From RYN-417 sp043743105 (GTDB lineage: Bacteria > Patescibacteriota > Saccharimonadia > Saccharimonadales > JACDBH01): a DNA stretch of 14,903 bases. A model generated the notes under the pieces. It worked only from the letters and a program-made list of their open reading frames with translations. It was not told the DNA's origin and did not search any database. The translations under genes were made by a program, and so were the position numbers. The first letter of the stretch is position 1. The number at the start of each line of letters is the position of its first letter. Location of the stretch: NCBI GenBank assembly GCA_043743105.1, contig JAYTXD010000009.1:1-14903 (forward strand), given 5' to 3'. Below, one piece after another: positions 1 through 6,981 of this stretch.

Positions 1-1
1 T

Positions 2-1087
2 CCATATACGGCCGACCATAGTGAGATTGACTTTATGCGCGTTAGTTCGGCGGTACCTATTAATGTTAAAGAAGTCCAGAAGGCTGGCATAGCTTACGAT
101 AGCTTTAAATTTGTCGATGAGTTTGGACGAGAGGAATGGGTCAGCCTGTTTGATTACCATCGTTTGTACGAAAGATCTATGGACCAAATCGTTAGCCTCG
201 GTGACTTTGATGTTATCCACGCCCATGATTGGTTGACTATGCGGGCTGGTATGCGCGCTAAGCAAATTAGTGGCAAGCCTCTTATTGTTCATATCCACGC
301 AACTGAGTTTGACAGATCGGGCGGCAACAGAGGCAACCCCATGGTTGAAGAGATTGAGTACATGGGCATGATGATGGCAGATAAAATTATTGCCGTGTCG
401 CACCTTACCAAAGAAGTAATTATTAAACACTACGGCATCCCGGCAGATAAGATAGAAGTTGTGCATAACAGTATCGACACCGACATATACGATAGTGTGA
501 TTGGCGACAATGCCTATCCATACTTGGTTAAAATGCGTGATAATGGCTATAAAGTGGTTATGAACGTCGGGCGGCTTACCATTCAAAAAGGGCTTTTTAA
601 TCTGCTGCACGCCATGAAGATAGTCATCGAAAAGCGTCCAAAAACCTTCTTGGTTTTTATGGGTAACGGTGAGCAGGAATTGGAGCTACTAGAGTTAGCG
701 GCTGAACTTGGAATAGGTGCTAATGTGATTTTTACTGGCTTTCAACGTGGCAAAAACTGGCGCGATATGTTTGCGCAGTCGGATATGTTTGTTATGCCGT
801 CTATCAGTGAGCCTTTCGGCCTGACTGCACTTGAGGCAGCAACCTTTGGTGTTTCTACACTTGTAAGCAAGCAATCGGGAGTGGCGGAAGTAATGCGTAG
901 TGCTCTTACAACCGACTACTGGGACGTTAACGATATGGCGAACCAGATTTGTACAGTGCTTAATAACCAAGAGCTCCAGGACCAGTTGAGTGAAGATGGG
1001 CTTGCGGAAGTATCACGCATGTCGTGGCGCCACGAAGCCAAGAAAATTATGAACGTTTACATACAACAAAAAGAAGTTATGGCATGA
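2..1087 (+). CDS. GT4-family glycosyltransferase, 5' end cut off by the window
   Basis: Retaining glycosyltransferase with a GT-B fold, probably adding glucose from a nucleotide-sugar to an alpha-glucan in the cytoplasm. The frame is open from base 2 without a stop, so the true start lies upstream; the ATG at base 35 is internal. Visible landmarks are the N-domain HAHDWL motif, the HATEFDRSGG stretch common in GT4 enzymes found next to GH57 genes, the MNVGRL strand that opens the C-domain, and an EX7E pair (glutamates at 809-811 and 833-835 in SEPFGLTALEA) that contacts the donor sugar. The stop TGA overlaps the ATG of the next gene, so the two are translationally coupled. The neighbours are two alpha-glucan hydrolases, which supports a glycogen- or maltooligosaccharide-type role. 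The exact acceptor and donor cannot be read from sequence. Family call is firm; substrate is inference. Confidence 0.88.
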   Translation, partial: PYTADHSEIDFMRVSSAVPINVKEVQKAGIAYDSFKFVDEFGREEWVSLFDYHRLYERSMDQIVSLGDFDVIHAHDWLTMRAGMRAKQISGKPLIVHIHATEFDRSGGNRGNPMVEEIEYMGMMMADKIIAVSHLTKEVIIKHYGIPADKIEVVHNSIDTDIYDSVIGDNAYPYLVKMRDNGYKVVMNVGRLTIQKGLFNLLHAMKIVIEKRPKTFLVFMGNGEQELELLELAAELGIGANVIFTGFQRGKNWRDMFAQSDMFVMPSISEPFGLTALEAATFGVSTLVSKQSGVAEVMRSALTTDYWDVNDMANQICTVLNNQELQDQLSEDGLAEVSRMSWRHEAKKIMNVYIQQKEVMA

Positions 1088-2307
1088 GCACCAAAAACAC
1101 AACGCGGGCTATAGTGCTTTACTTACACGTACACCAGCCGTTTAGGATTAAGCAATATACTATTTTCGATGCCGGCCAAGATCATGGCTATTTTGACTCT
1201 CCAAACGGCGACGACACGAATAACGCTGACATAATCCGTAAAGTAGCCGAAAAGTCTTATTATCCCATGAACCAACGGTTGCTTAGTATGTTGCAAGACA
1301 ACCCAGCGTTTAAGGTGTCTATGTCTATTACAGGTACAATTATTGAGCAGTTTGAACGCTATGCACCAGAAGTCTTAGAAAGTTTTAAGCGTGTCGTGGC
1401 CACTGGTCGTGTAGAAATCGTAGCCGAAACATATCATCACAGTTTGGCATTTTTCTATTCGCGCAAAGAGTTTGAAGCACAGGTTAATCTACATCGTCAA
1501 AAAATTGAAGAAGTTTTTGGAGTGACCCCAACCGCTTTCCGTAATACTGAGCTAAGTTATAATAACGACTTAGCATATTGGGCCGACAAAGCTGGCTATA
1601 AGGCTATAATTTGTGAAGGTTGGGATCCAATATTAGACTGGCGCTCGCCAAATTTCGTCTATCGTCCTGCTCATACCGAAAACATTAAATTGCTTATGAA
1701 AAACTATAAGTTAAGCGATGATCTTGCGTTTCGTTTCGGCAATAAATCATGGGAAGAATACCCACTAACAACCGAAAAGTTTATTACTTGGGCTAACGCC
1801 GCCTGGGACCAGCCAGTGCTTAACTTGTTTATGGATTACGAAACATTTGGCGAGCATCAATGGGAAGACACGGGTATCTTTGACTTTATCGAACATCTAC
1901 CGCACGAATGGTTAAAGGCACCAGGTCATACTTTTATGACAATAACCGAAGCTGCCGAAAAGTTTGAGGCCGTAGATACTATTGATGTGCCATATACCAT
2001 TACATGGGCTGACACCGAGCGTGACCTTACGGCATGGCTCGGCAACCGCATGCAACACGGTGCAATAACAGCTCTCTATAGCCTAGAAAACGCCATACAC
2101 GAAAGTAATGATGAGCATCTGCTATCCGATTGGCGCAAACTCCAAACCAGCGACCATTTTTATTATATGTGCACCAAGTGGTGGAGCGACGGCGACGTCC
2201 ATGCCTATTTTAGCCCGTACAAAACACCCTATATTGCCTACATGAACTTTATGAACGCCTTTCAAGACATAAGGTTCCGATTGACAGAAAAAGGGGTAGA
2301 TGTCTGA
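1084..2307 (+). CDS. GH57 glycoside hydrolase (alpha-amylase-like)
   Basis: Family 57 hydrolase or glucanotransferase, 407 residues, acting on alpha-1,4-glucans by a retaining mechanism. Conserved region 1 is the HQP motif at residues 17-19. The likely catalytic nucleophile is E156 in FRNTELSYN, and the likely acid/base is D251 in MDYETFGEHQW; both sit in the usual GH57 contexts. There is no signal peptide, so the enzyme should be cytoplasmic. I chose the ATG at 1084 because it forms an ATGA overlap with the upstream glycosyltransferase stop and the protein then begins a few residues before the first beta strand (IVLYLHVHQPF). An in-frame ATG at 1024 would add 20 residues lying inside the upstream gene and is unlikely. 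The gene end overlaps the next start by one base (TGATG). Amylase, branching enzyme and 4-alpha-glucanotransferase activities all occur in GH57, so specificity stays open; the short length fits amylase-type members. Confidence 0.9.
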   Translation: MSTKNTTRAIVLYLHVHQPFRIKQYTIFDAGQDHGYFDSPNGDDTNNADIIRKVAEKSYYPMNQRLLSMLQDNPAFKVSMSITGTIIEQFERYAPEVLESFKRVVATGRVEIVAETYHHSLAFFYSRKEFEAQVNLHRQKIEEVFGVTPTAFRNTELSYNNDLAYWADKAGYKAIICEGWDPILDWRSPNFVYRPAHTENIKLLMKNYKLSDDLAFRFGNKSWEEYPLTTEKFITWANAAWDQPVLNLFMDYETFGEHQWEDTGIFDFIEHLPHEWLKAPGHTFMTITEAAEKFEAVDTIDVPYTITWADTERDLTAWLGNRMQHGAITALYSLENAIHESNDEHLLSDWRKLQTSDHFYYMCTKWWSDGDVHAYFSPYKTPYIAYMNFMNAFQDIRFRLTEKGVDV

Positions 2308-4241
2308 TGGGCCGACCGGTAATCCTTGGAAATAATGCACTTACGGTTGGTCTTAACGAGTACGGGCTCGTAAATGATTTTTACTATCCATATGTTGGTC
2401 TTGAGAACCTCACAACTGCCCGAAGCCTGCACCACTCAATTGGTGTATGGGTAGATGGCACGTTTTCATGGGTGGATGATGCGTCATGGCATACTGTTGT
2501 TAACTTCGAGGACGATGCGCTAATTAGCACAATCACCATGCGCAATGATGGTGTGCAGATAGAGCTGTATCTTAAAGATTTTGTAGACTCGCGCACTAAT
2601 GTGTTTTGCCGGCAGATATATGTCAAGAACCTGGCAGATCGCGCCCGTGATATCAGGCTGTTTATGCACCAAGTATTTCAAATTTCTGATGCCGGCCGGG
2701 CCGACACCGCGCTGTTTGAGCCTGAAGAAAACTATATCCTTGATTATAAGGGCCGCGTCGTACTGCTGATTGGTGGTATGACCAACGAAGGCAAGACATT
2801 CGATCAGTTTGCCGTTGGTAATTATGGCGTTGAATGTAAGGAAGGGACGTTCAGGGATGCAGAAGATGGTGAGCTGTCTGGCAGCTCGGTTGAACATGGC
2901 GGCGTGGACTCGGTTATCCGCTTTCAAAAAGATATTGCCGCTCATGGCGAAATGAAGGTCGACTACTGGGTAGTGGCAGCCGATTCGCAGCATGCAGCCG
3001 AACAGATTCACGTTACTCTTAAGCAAACGGGCCTCGATGAGCGAATTAACCGTACGCGGGCGCACTGGCAGCAATGGCTGCTTAAGTCAGCCGAAAAGCG
3101 AAGTGTTGTGAGTAGCGACATGCAGCCATGGCTCACAAAGTCCCTGTTGCTTATTAAGGTCCACATAGACAAACGCGGCGGAATAATTGCCAGCTGTGAC
3201 TCTTCTATCTACAACTACGGCCGTGATTATTATAGCTATGTCTGGCCACGTGATGGAGCTTTTGTACTTTGGCCGTTGATACGGCTCGGATATTCGGCTG
3301 ACGCCAAGCGCTTTTTTACATTTTGTAGCGAAATAATGCACCCCGACGGCTACATGATGCACAAATACCAGCCCGACAAAGCCATTGGCAGCACCTGGCA
3401 CCCGCTTTTGCATGGCCGTCACAAAGAACTAGCGATTCAAGAAGACGAAACAGCAATTGTCTTGTTTATGATCGGAGAATTTTTTGACTATTGTTCGGAC
3501 GAGGAGTTTGTTCATGATATGTATGACTCATTTATTCGCCCAGCGGCTAATTTTATGGCCAAATTTATAGATCAAGAAACCGGCTTACCGCATGCCTCCT
3601 ACGACCTGTGGGAAGAAAAGTTTATGACTCACACCTATACCACGGCCGTCACCTACGGTGCATTGATGGTTGCGGCAAGGTTTGCCACGATGTTCAACGA
3701 ACATGATGATGCAACAAAATGGACAGCGGCCGCAGAGCTCATCGGCAGTAAATCGGCTGCATTTTATAATGAATTCCGCAAAAACTTCCGTAAGGGTTAT
3801 CTGTTGCAAGACGGCCAAGCCATGGTTTCTGATGATACACTTGACGTATCATCGACTTATGGTGTCTATATGTTTAACTACCCGGTACCAAAAGAACAGC
3901 TTATTGCCAGCTTCGCCTCTATTGAACAAGAGTTATTAAACTCAGCACCAGCCGGCGGGGTGCCACGTTATGAATACGACCATTATTTTGCATCAAATCC
4001 GGCCTACAAAGGCAATCCGTGGTTTGTAACAACGCTATGGATCGCACAGCTCTATGTACGCGCCGGATACATTGATAAGGCTCAAGGCCTATTAAGCTGG
4101 TCAATCAAGCACGCAGATCATAGTGGCGTATTAGCAGAACAAGTAAACCCAGAAAACGGCAATACTACTGGCGTATCACCACTAGTATGGAGCCACGCAG
4201 AACTGGCGAATACCATACTTGATCTGTCCGACACGAAATAA
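2307..4241 (+). CDS. GH15 glucoamylase-like glycoside hydrolase
   Basis: Inverting exo-hydrolase of family 15 that removes glucose from non-reducing ends of alpha-glucans (glucoamylase; some relatives act on dextran or trehalose). At 644 residues it has the usual prokaryotic layout: an N-terminal beta-sandwich of roughly 270 residues, then an (alpha/alpha)6 barrel. Barrel motifs are YVWPRD (311-316), DLWEE with the probable general acid E436, and VLAEQVNP with the probable general base E611. No signal peptide is present, so the enzyme is probably intracellular. The ATG shares its first base with the TGA of the GH57 gene, and AGGGG near 2292-2296 is a good Shine-Dalgarno match. With the upstream GT4 and GH57 genes it forms a small alpha-glucan synthesis and breakdown cluster. 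It is the last gene of that unit, since a promoter and terminator follow. Confidence 0.92.
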   Translation: MGRPVILGNNALTVGLNEYGLVNDFYYPYVGLENLTTARSLHHSIGVWVDGTFSWVDDASWHTVVNFEDDALISTITMRNDGVQIELYLKDFVDSRTNVFCRQIYVKNLADRARDIRLFMHQVFQISDAGRADTALFEPEENYILDYKGRVVLLIGGMTNEGKTFDQFAVGNYGVECKEGTFRDAEDGELSGSSVEHGGVDSVIRFQKDIAAHGEMKVDYWVVAADSQHAAEQIHVTLKQTGLDERINRTRAHWQQWLLKSAEKRSVVSSDMQPWLTKSLLLIKVHIDKRGGIIASCDSSIYNYGRDYYSYVWPRDGAFVLWPLIRLGYSADAKRFFTFCSEIMHPDGYMMHKYQPDKAIGSTWHPLLHGRHKELAIQEDETAIVLFMIGEFFDYCSDEEFVHDMYDSFIRPAANFMAKFIDQETGLPHASYDLWEEKFMTHTYTTAVTYGALMVAARFATMFNEHDDATKWTAAAELIGSKSAAFYNEFRKNFRKGYLLQDGQAMVSDDTLDVSSTYGVYMFNYPVPKEQLIASFASIEQELLNSAPAGGVPRYEYDHYFASNPAYKGNPWFVTTLWIAQLYVRAGYIDKAQGLLSWSIKHADHSGVLAEQVNPENGNTTGVSPLVWSHAELANTILDLSDTK

Positions 4242-4248
4242 GTTGAAT

Positions 4249-4290
4249 TTGTATAGCTATTGACATAAGTGGTATAATGTATATTGTAAT
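4249..4290 (+). promoter_or_regulatory. Promoter with extended -10 (TGGTATAAT)
   Basis: A perfect TATAAT lies at 4273-4278, preceded by TG at 4270-4271, which makes a full extended -10 element. A weak -35 (TTGTAT, 4249-4254) sits 18 bases upstream. A consensus TTGACA at 4260-4265 is only 7 bases from this -10, so it cannot pair with it; it could pair with TGTAAT at 4285-4290 at a long 19-base spacing. Transcription should start near 4285, giving a transcript of about 110 bases up to the terminator at 4395, or a longer one by read-through into the phosphoribosyltransferase/SLOG/hisS genes. Confidence 0.72.
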
Positions 4291-4345
4291 GAATTATTCA
4301 GTCAACCAGTTGCATCTACATCGATCGCCGGAGCTTGTCGGTTAG
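4289..4345 (+). CDS. 18-codon micro-ORF, possible leader peptide
   Basis: ATG at 4289 to TAG at 4343-4345 encodes MNYSVNQLHLHRSPELVG. The ATG lies about 4 bases after the predicted transcription start of the extended -10 promoter, so it would be translated nearly leaderless; no Shine-Dalgarno is available. The ORF ends 24 bases before an intrinsic terminator stem, the spacing expected of an attenuation leader. Histidine codons stand at positions 9 and 11 and a histidyl-tRNA synthetase gene lies downstream, but two His codons are far fewer than in known his leaders. This could be chance. Translation is not shown by the sequence. Confidence 0.3.
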   Translation: MNYSVNQLHLHRSPELVG

Positions 4346-4367
4346 TTTTCTATTCTCTTGAATTATC

Positions 4368-4395
4368 AAAACGCCGATGCACTTCGGCGTTTTTT
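4368..4395 (+). terminator. Intrinsic terminator or attenuator
   Basis: AACGCCGA (4370-4377) pairs with TCGGCGTT (4384-4391) around a six-base loop. Two more A-T pairs extend the stem on the A side (4368-4369) and the T run continues to 4395. It lies after the alpha-glucan cluster and also about 90 bases downstream of the 4273 promoter, ahead of the phosphoribosyltransferase gene. It can therefore end GH15 transcripts and can attenuate its own downstream operon. Confidence 0.85.
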
Positions 4396-4419
4396 ATTGA
4401 TTAAACTTAGGAGTAAATA

Positions 4420-4617
4420 ATGTGTGAGATAACAGATACTAACGAACTAAATAACTATATGACGAGCAGTAATAAAGAAGTAGTGACCTTCCCTGGCAAT
4501 ACTAGCTTACTAATTAATGATATTGATTTAGGAATGAGCTGCATTGAAGCAATTGAATCGCTGTTCGCATCTAACGCGAGGCGTCTTCATCTGTGTAAAC
4601 TTAGGCCTGCTAGCTAA
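4420..4617 (+). CDS. 5' part of a split phosphoribosyltransferase-like gene
   Basis: A 65-residue frame with the best start in this area: TAGGAG at 4408-4413 lies 6 bases before the ATG. On its own I do not recognise a domain. It ends with the segment INDIDLGMSCIEAIESLF and then a poorly conserved-looking tail before TAA at 4615-4617. The next frame (+1) is open from 4538 and continues as a clear phosphoribosyltransferase body with no ATG or GTG start near its beginning. I therefore read this as the N-terminal part of one gene of 225 residues spanning 4420-5098, interrupted by a +1 frameshift. The heptamer CTTAGGC sits in frame just before the stop. Alternatives are a true pseudogene, an assembly error of one base, or a genuine small gene overlapping its neighbour. 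Confidence 0.55.
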   Translation: MCEITDTNELNNYMTSSNKEVVTFPGNTSLLINDIDLGMSCIEAIESLFASNARRLHLCKLRPAS

Positions 4618-5098
4618 TAGGCTTACGCCGCAAATAGATGTAAGCAGCCAGATTGTCGGTGTCGGGATAAGTGGGTTGGCCTTTGCAAAAAGGATAGAGC
4701 AAAAAGCTATTGGGTTGCCTATAAGGACAGTCAATTTTTCTGTAAAACGCGAAGAAAGGGTACTTGAGACAAAACCTATATTTACTGGCAATTCTGCAGT
4801 ATTAATAGATGATATTGCCGTAAGTGGCTTAACGCTTCAATTTGCAACTAAAAACGTAAACCCTGTGCCTATCAGTGCAGCTGTAGGGATGCTTTTTAAA
4901 AGCAAACAAACTAAAAAAAGAATAGGAATTGATACCGTTGCCGGTATTGAATACAGCCGAGAAGGAGGCGGTAACCCTCCAATTAATTCAGTGTCGACAT
5001 TAATGGAATACCCCGATCGTCTAGCTGCCTTAGAGCAAAAATACTTTCCGGGGTATGGCGGAGCACTACTTAAAATATTAAATGGAGAAAACATATGA
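4544..5098 (+). CDS. Phosphoribosyltransferase-like protein, main body (+1 frame)
   Basis: Type I phosphoribosyltransferase-like fold. The PRPP-binding loop reads VLIDDIAVSGLT (4799-4834), with the paired aspartates and the SG turn typical of the family. It is preceded by VGVGISGLAFAKRI and VNFSVKREER, which resemble the earlier strands of such enzymes. The acceptor base is not evident. If translated alone the only early start is TTG at 4544, weakly preceded by AGGA at 4530-4533; no ATG or GTG is available nearby. Fusion by a +1 shift with the frame starting at 4420 gives a more normal protein of 225 residues. The stop TGA overlaps the ATG of the SLOG-family gene, so the two products are coupled. 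Base composition is AT-rich compared with the flanking rpo and glucan genes, which may hint at acquisition. Family call is good; function and integrity are uncertain. Confidence 0.68.
   Translation: MKQLNRCSHLTRGVFICVNLGLLANRLTPQIDVSSQIVGVGISGLAFAKRIEQKAIGLPIRTVNFSVKREERVLETKPIFTGNSAVLIDDIAVSGLTLQFATKNVNPVPISAAVGMLFKSKQTKKRIGIDTVAGIEYSREGGGNPPINSVSTLMEYPDRLAALEQKYFPGYGGALLKILNGENI
4600..4606 (+). other. CTTAGGC heptamer, candidate +1 frameshift site
   Basis: In the frame of the 4420 ORF this reads CTT AGG C, identical to the +1 programmed shift heptamer of the yeast Ty1 retrotransposon, where the tRNA on CUU slips to UUA before a slow AGG codon. A slip here would continue as TTA GGC CTG, exactly the frame of the phosphoribosyltransferase body. 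The zero frame stops only three codons after AGG. AGG is used several times in the downstream frame, which weakens the slow-codon argument. A simple one-base indel elsewhere in 4538-4617 explains the data equally well. Confidence 0.3.
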
Positions 5099-5625
5099 AA
5101 AAAATACAGGTTGGAATAATTGGTTCTGCTGGAAACGAAGAGTATGACTTTCAGAAACCAAATAATGCCATGCTTAATGCAGCCGAAAAATTAGGAATAA
5201 TGTTTGCGAAAAAGAATTGCATAATTGTAAATGGCGGAAAAGGTGGAATTATGGAAGCCGCATCGCGTGGAGCTAGTATTGCCGGAGGTGTAGTAGTTGG
5301 TGAAATATCTGGTAATACCCGCAACCAAGGAAACGATTATATAGATATAGAAATCGTTAGCTACGACCAGGGTTTTCGTGGCCCATCAATGTTGGTTGGA
5401 ATGTGTGACGTTGTGGTTGCGTTAGGTGGAGGAGCAGGTACCTTGCAAGAGTTAGCCGTTGCCTACAGAATGAAACGACCAGTTGTGTTATTGATTGGTT
5501 ACGGCGGGTGGACAGACAGGATAGCAGAGCTAGAATATCTTGATGAGCGTAGACTGATAAAGTTTGTACAAACTAAAAGCGTTTCTGGTGCCGTAAAAAA
5601 AGCACTTAGTCTGGTAGAATATTAA
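5095..5625 (+). CDS. TIGR00725/LOG-like Rossmann nucleotide-binding protein (SLOG superfamily)
   Basis: A 176-residue protein of the LOG/DprA-like SLOG superfamily, closest in style to the TIGR00725 group. The N-terminal strand IQVGIIGSAG is followed by GGKGGIMEAASRGA (residues 47-60), and the signature GGGAGTLQEL lies at 111-120; these form the nucleotide-binding and catalytic pocket in LOG phosphoribohydrolases. LOG enzymes cut the N-glycosidic bond of nucleoside monophosphates, but many relatives are only nucleotide sensors and TIGR00725 members are uncharacterised as far as I know. The ATG at 5095 overlaps the stop of the phosphoribosyltransferase (ATGA) and has GGAGA at 5084-5088. hisS starts one base after its stop. 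Pairing with a PRPP-using enzyme suggests a shared nucleotide substrate; that is inference. Confidence 0.82.
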   Translation: MKKIQVGIIGSAGNEEYDFQKPNNAMLNAAEKLGIMFAKKNCIIVNGGKGGIMEAASRGASIAGGVVVGEISGNTRNQGNDYIDIEIVSYDQGFRGPSMLVGMCDVVVALGGGAGTLQELAVAYRMKRPVVLLIGYGGWTDRIAELEYLDERRLIKFVQTKSVSGAVKKALSLVEY

Positions 5626-5626
5626 T

Positions 5627-6934
5627 ATGAGTCTTTCAACACAACCCTATAAGGGCACACGGGATTTTTACCCCGAAGATAAACGAATTCAAAAGTATAT
5701 GTTTAATAAGTGGCGCAACGTGTTTGAGCTATTCGGCTACGAAGAATACGACGCACCTGTTATTGAACCGACTGAACTGTATTTGGCAAAGGGTAACGAA
5801 GAGATTATCCAGGAGCAAACGTACACCTTTTTAGACCGTGGTGAACGCAGTGTGACGCTAAGAACGGAAATGACACCAAGTGTCAGCCGTATGGTTGCCG
5901 CAAAGCGACAGGAGCTGGCGTATCCACTTCGTTGGTATTCAATGCCAAACTTGTGGCGGTACGAGCGGCCTCAAAAAGGACGATTGCGTGAGTTCTGGCA
6001 ACCGAATGTCGACATTTTTGGTGTTGCCGGTATGGAAGCTGAACTTGAGATTATCCAGGTTGCAGATGCCACAGTGCTCGCTTTCGGTGCAAAACGATCT
6101 ATGTATAGCATTAAGCTAAACAATCGTTCACTCATGAATTTTGTAAACAATGACTATCTGGGTCTTGACTCCGTGCAGTCAACAACACTCATACGCTTGA
6201 TAGACAGAATGAATAAAATGGAACCTGCGGAATTCTGGGGTTTAGCGGAAGCTATTTTCAGCCCATCACAACGAGACGCTAAACTATTAGACAAACTGAA
6301 ACAAGTGCTAAGTGCAAAATCTATAAAAGATTTACCGCAAGAAATTGGGTCATCTGAGCCAGCAAAAAAGCTGGGTGAGTTGATTGAGTTATTACAGCTT
6401 CAAGGTATCAGCAATGCGGTGTATGATCCGTCGCTCATGCGAGGCTTTGACTACTATACGGACATTGTGTTTGAAGTATTCGATACAGACCCTGAAAACA
6501 ACCGTGCGATGTTTGGGGGTGGACGTTATGACGGTCTTATCGGACAGTTTGGTGTTAAGCCAGTACCATCTGTTGGTTTTGCATTTGGAGACGTTACATT
6601 CCAAAACTTTTTGGAATCGCACAAGCTTTTACCTAAAATCTTCAGCGAGACAGACCTGTACGTCATTTTGATAGGGGACGTGTATAAGCGCGCCATCAAG
6701 CCGGTGCAAGAACTACGGAATATGGGAGTGAACGTGGCAGTAGATAATACGGGACGAAAAATGGATAAACAAATTAAAACCGCGCTCAAAAAGCAAATTC
6801 CATACGTGTTGTTTATTGGTGAAGAAGAGCTTAAAACTGAGCAGTTCAAGCTTAAAAATCTTAGTAAAAACAGCGAAGAGTCACTTTCGGTTCAGCATAT
6901 TGTTGCAACCGTCAAAGACTATCGCCGTAGTTAA
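5627..6934 (+). CDS. hisS: Histidyl-tRNA synthetase
   Basis: Class II aminoacyl-tRNA synthetase that charges tRNA-His with histidine using ATP; 435 residues, normal length. The N-terminal KGTRDFYP, the LRTEMTPSVSRM segment (78-89), motif 2 RYERPQKGRLREF (111-123), the HisA box RGFDYYTDIVFEV (272-284, with the catalytic-type Arg272) and the HisB box GGGRYDG (297-303) are all present. Residues from about 343 on form the anticodon-binding domain. Motif 3 reads GFAFGDVTF (317-325), where the usual GLER-type arginine position holds threonine. The presence of HisA and HisB argues against the non-catalytic paralogue HisZ. The ATG lies one base after the stop of the SLOG gene; no good Shine-Dalgarno is seen, so it may depend on translational coupling. 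It is the last gene of the unit that begins at the attenuated promoter near 4273. Confidence 0.95.
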   Translation: MSLSTQPYKGTRDFYPEDKRIQKYMFNKWRNVFELFGYEEYDAPVIEPTELYLAKGNEEIIQEQTYTFLDRGERSVTLRTEMTPSVSRMVAAKRQELAYPLRWYSMPNLWRYERPQKGRLREFWQPNVDIFGVAGMEAELEIIQVADATVLAFGAKRSMYSIKLNNRSLMNFVNNDYLGLDSVQSTTLIRLIDRMNKMEPAEFWGLAEAIFSPSQRDAKLLDKLKQVLSAKSIKDLPQEIGSSEPAKKLGELIELLQLQGISNAVYDPSLMRGFDYYTDIVFEVFDTDPENNRAMFGGGRYDGLIGQFGVKPVPSVGFAFGDVTFQNFLESHKLLPKIFSETDLYVILIGDVYKRAIKPVQELRNMGVNVAVDNTGRKMDKQIKTALKKQIPYVLFIGEEELKTEQFKLKNLSKNSEESLSVQHIVATVKDYRRS

Positions 6935-6961
6935 GCGGTTATGCTCGCAATCATAGACCGC
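6935..6961 (+). repeat. Inverted repeat between hisS and tig
   Basis: GCGGTTATG (6935-6943) pairs with CATAGACCGC (6952-6961) over nine base pairs, with one bulged G and an eight-base loop. It begins directly after the hisS stop. No T run follows, so it is not a typical intrinsic terminator. It may slow or end hisS transcription or stabilise its 3' end. TGTTAAAGT at 6965-6973 just beyond it is a weak extended -10-like match that would give a leaderless tig mRNA. Confidence 0.45.
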
Positions 6962-6981
6962 ATCTGTTAAAGTAGTTAGCT

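Noticed and set aside
1024..1083. ATG at 1024 as the start of the GH57 gene
   Set aside because: It would overlap the end of the glycosyltransferase by 64 bases and add residues not typical of the family; the ATGA overlap at 1084 is the natural start.
2520..3074. 184-codon open frame on the minus strand inside the GH15 gene
   Set aside because: It is antisense to a clearly conserved enzyme domain, has no recognisable motif and is a shadow of the coding strand.
4260..4278. TTGACA at 4260 paired with TATAAT at 4273
   Set aside because: The spacing is only 7 bases. The TATAAT is better explained as an extended -10 with the weak -35 at 4249.
4291..4367. Direct repeat GAATTAT at 4291 and 4360 in the leader
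   Set aside because: Seven AT-rich bases in an AT-rich leader are expected by chance.
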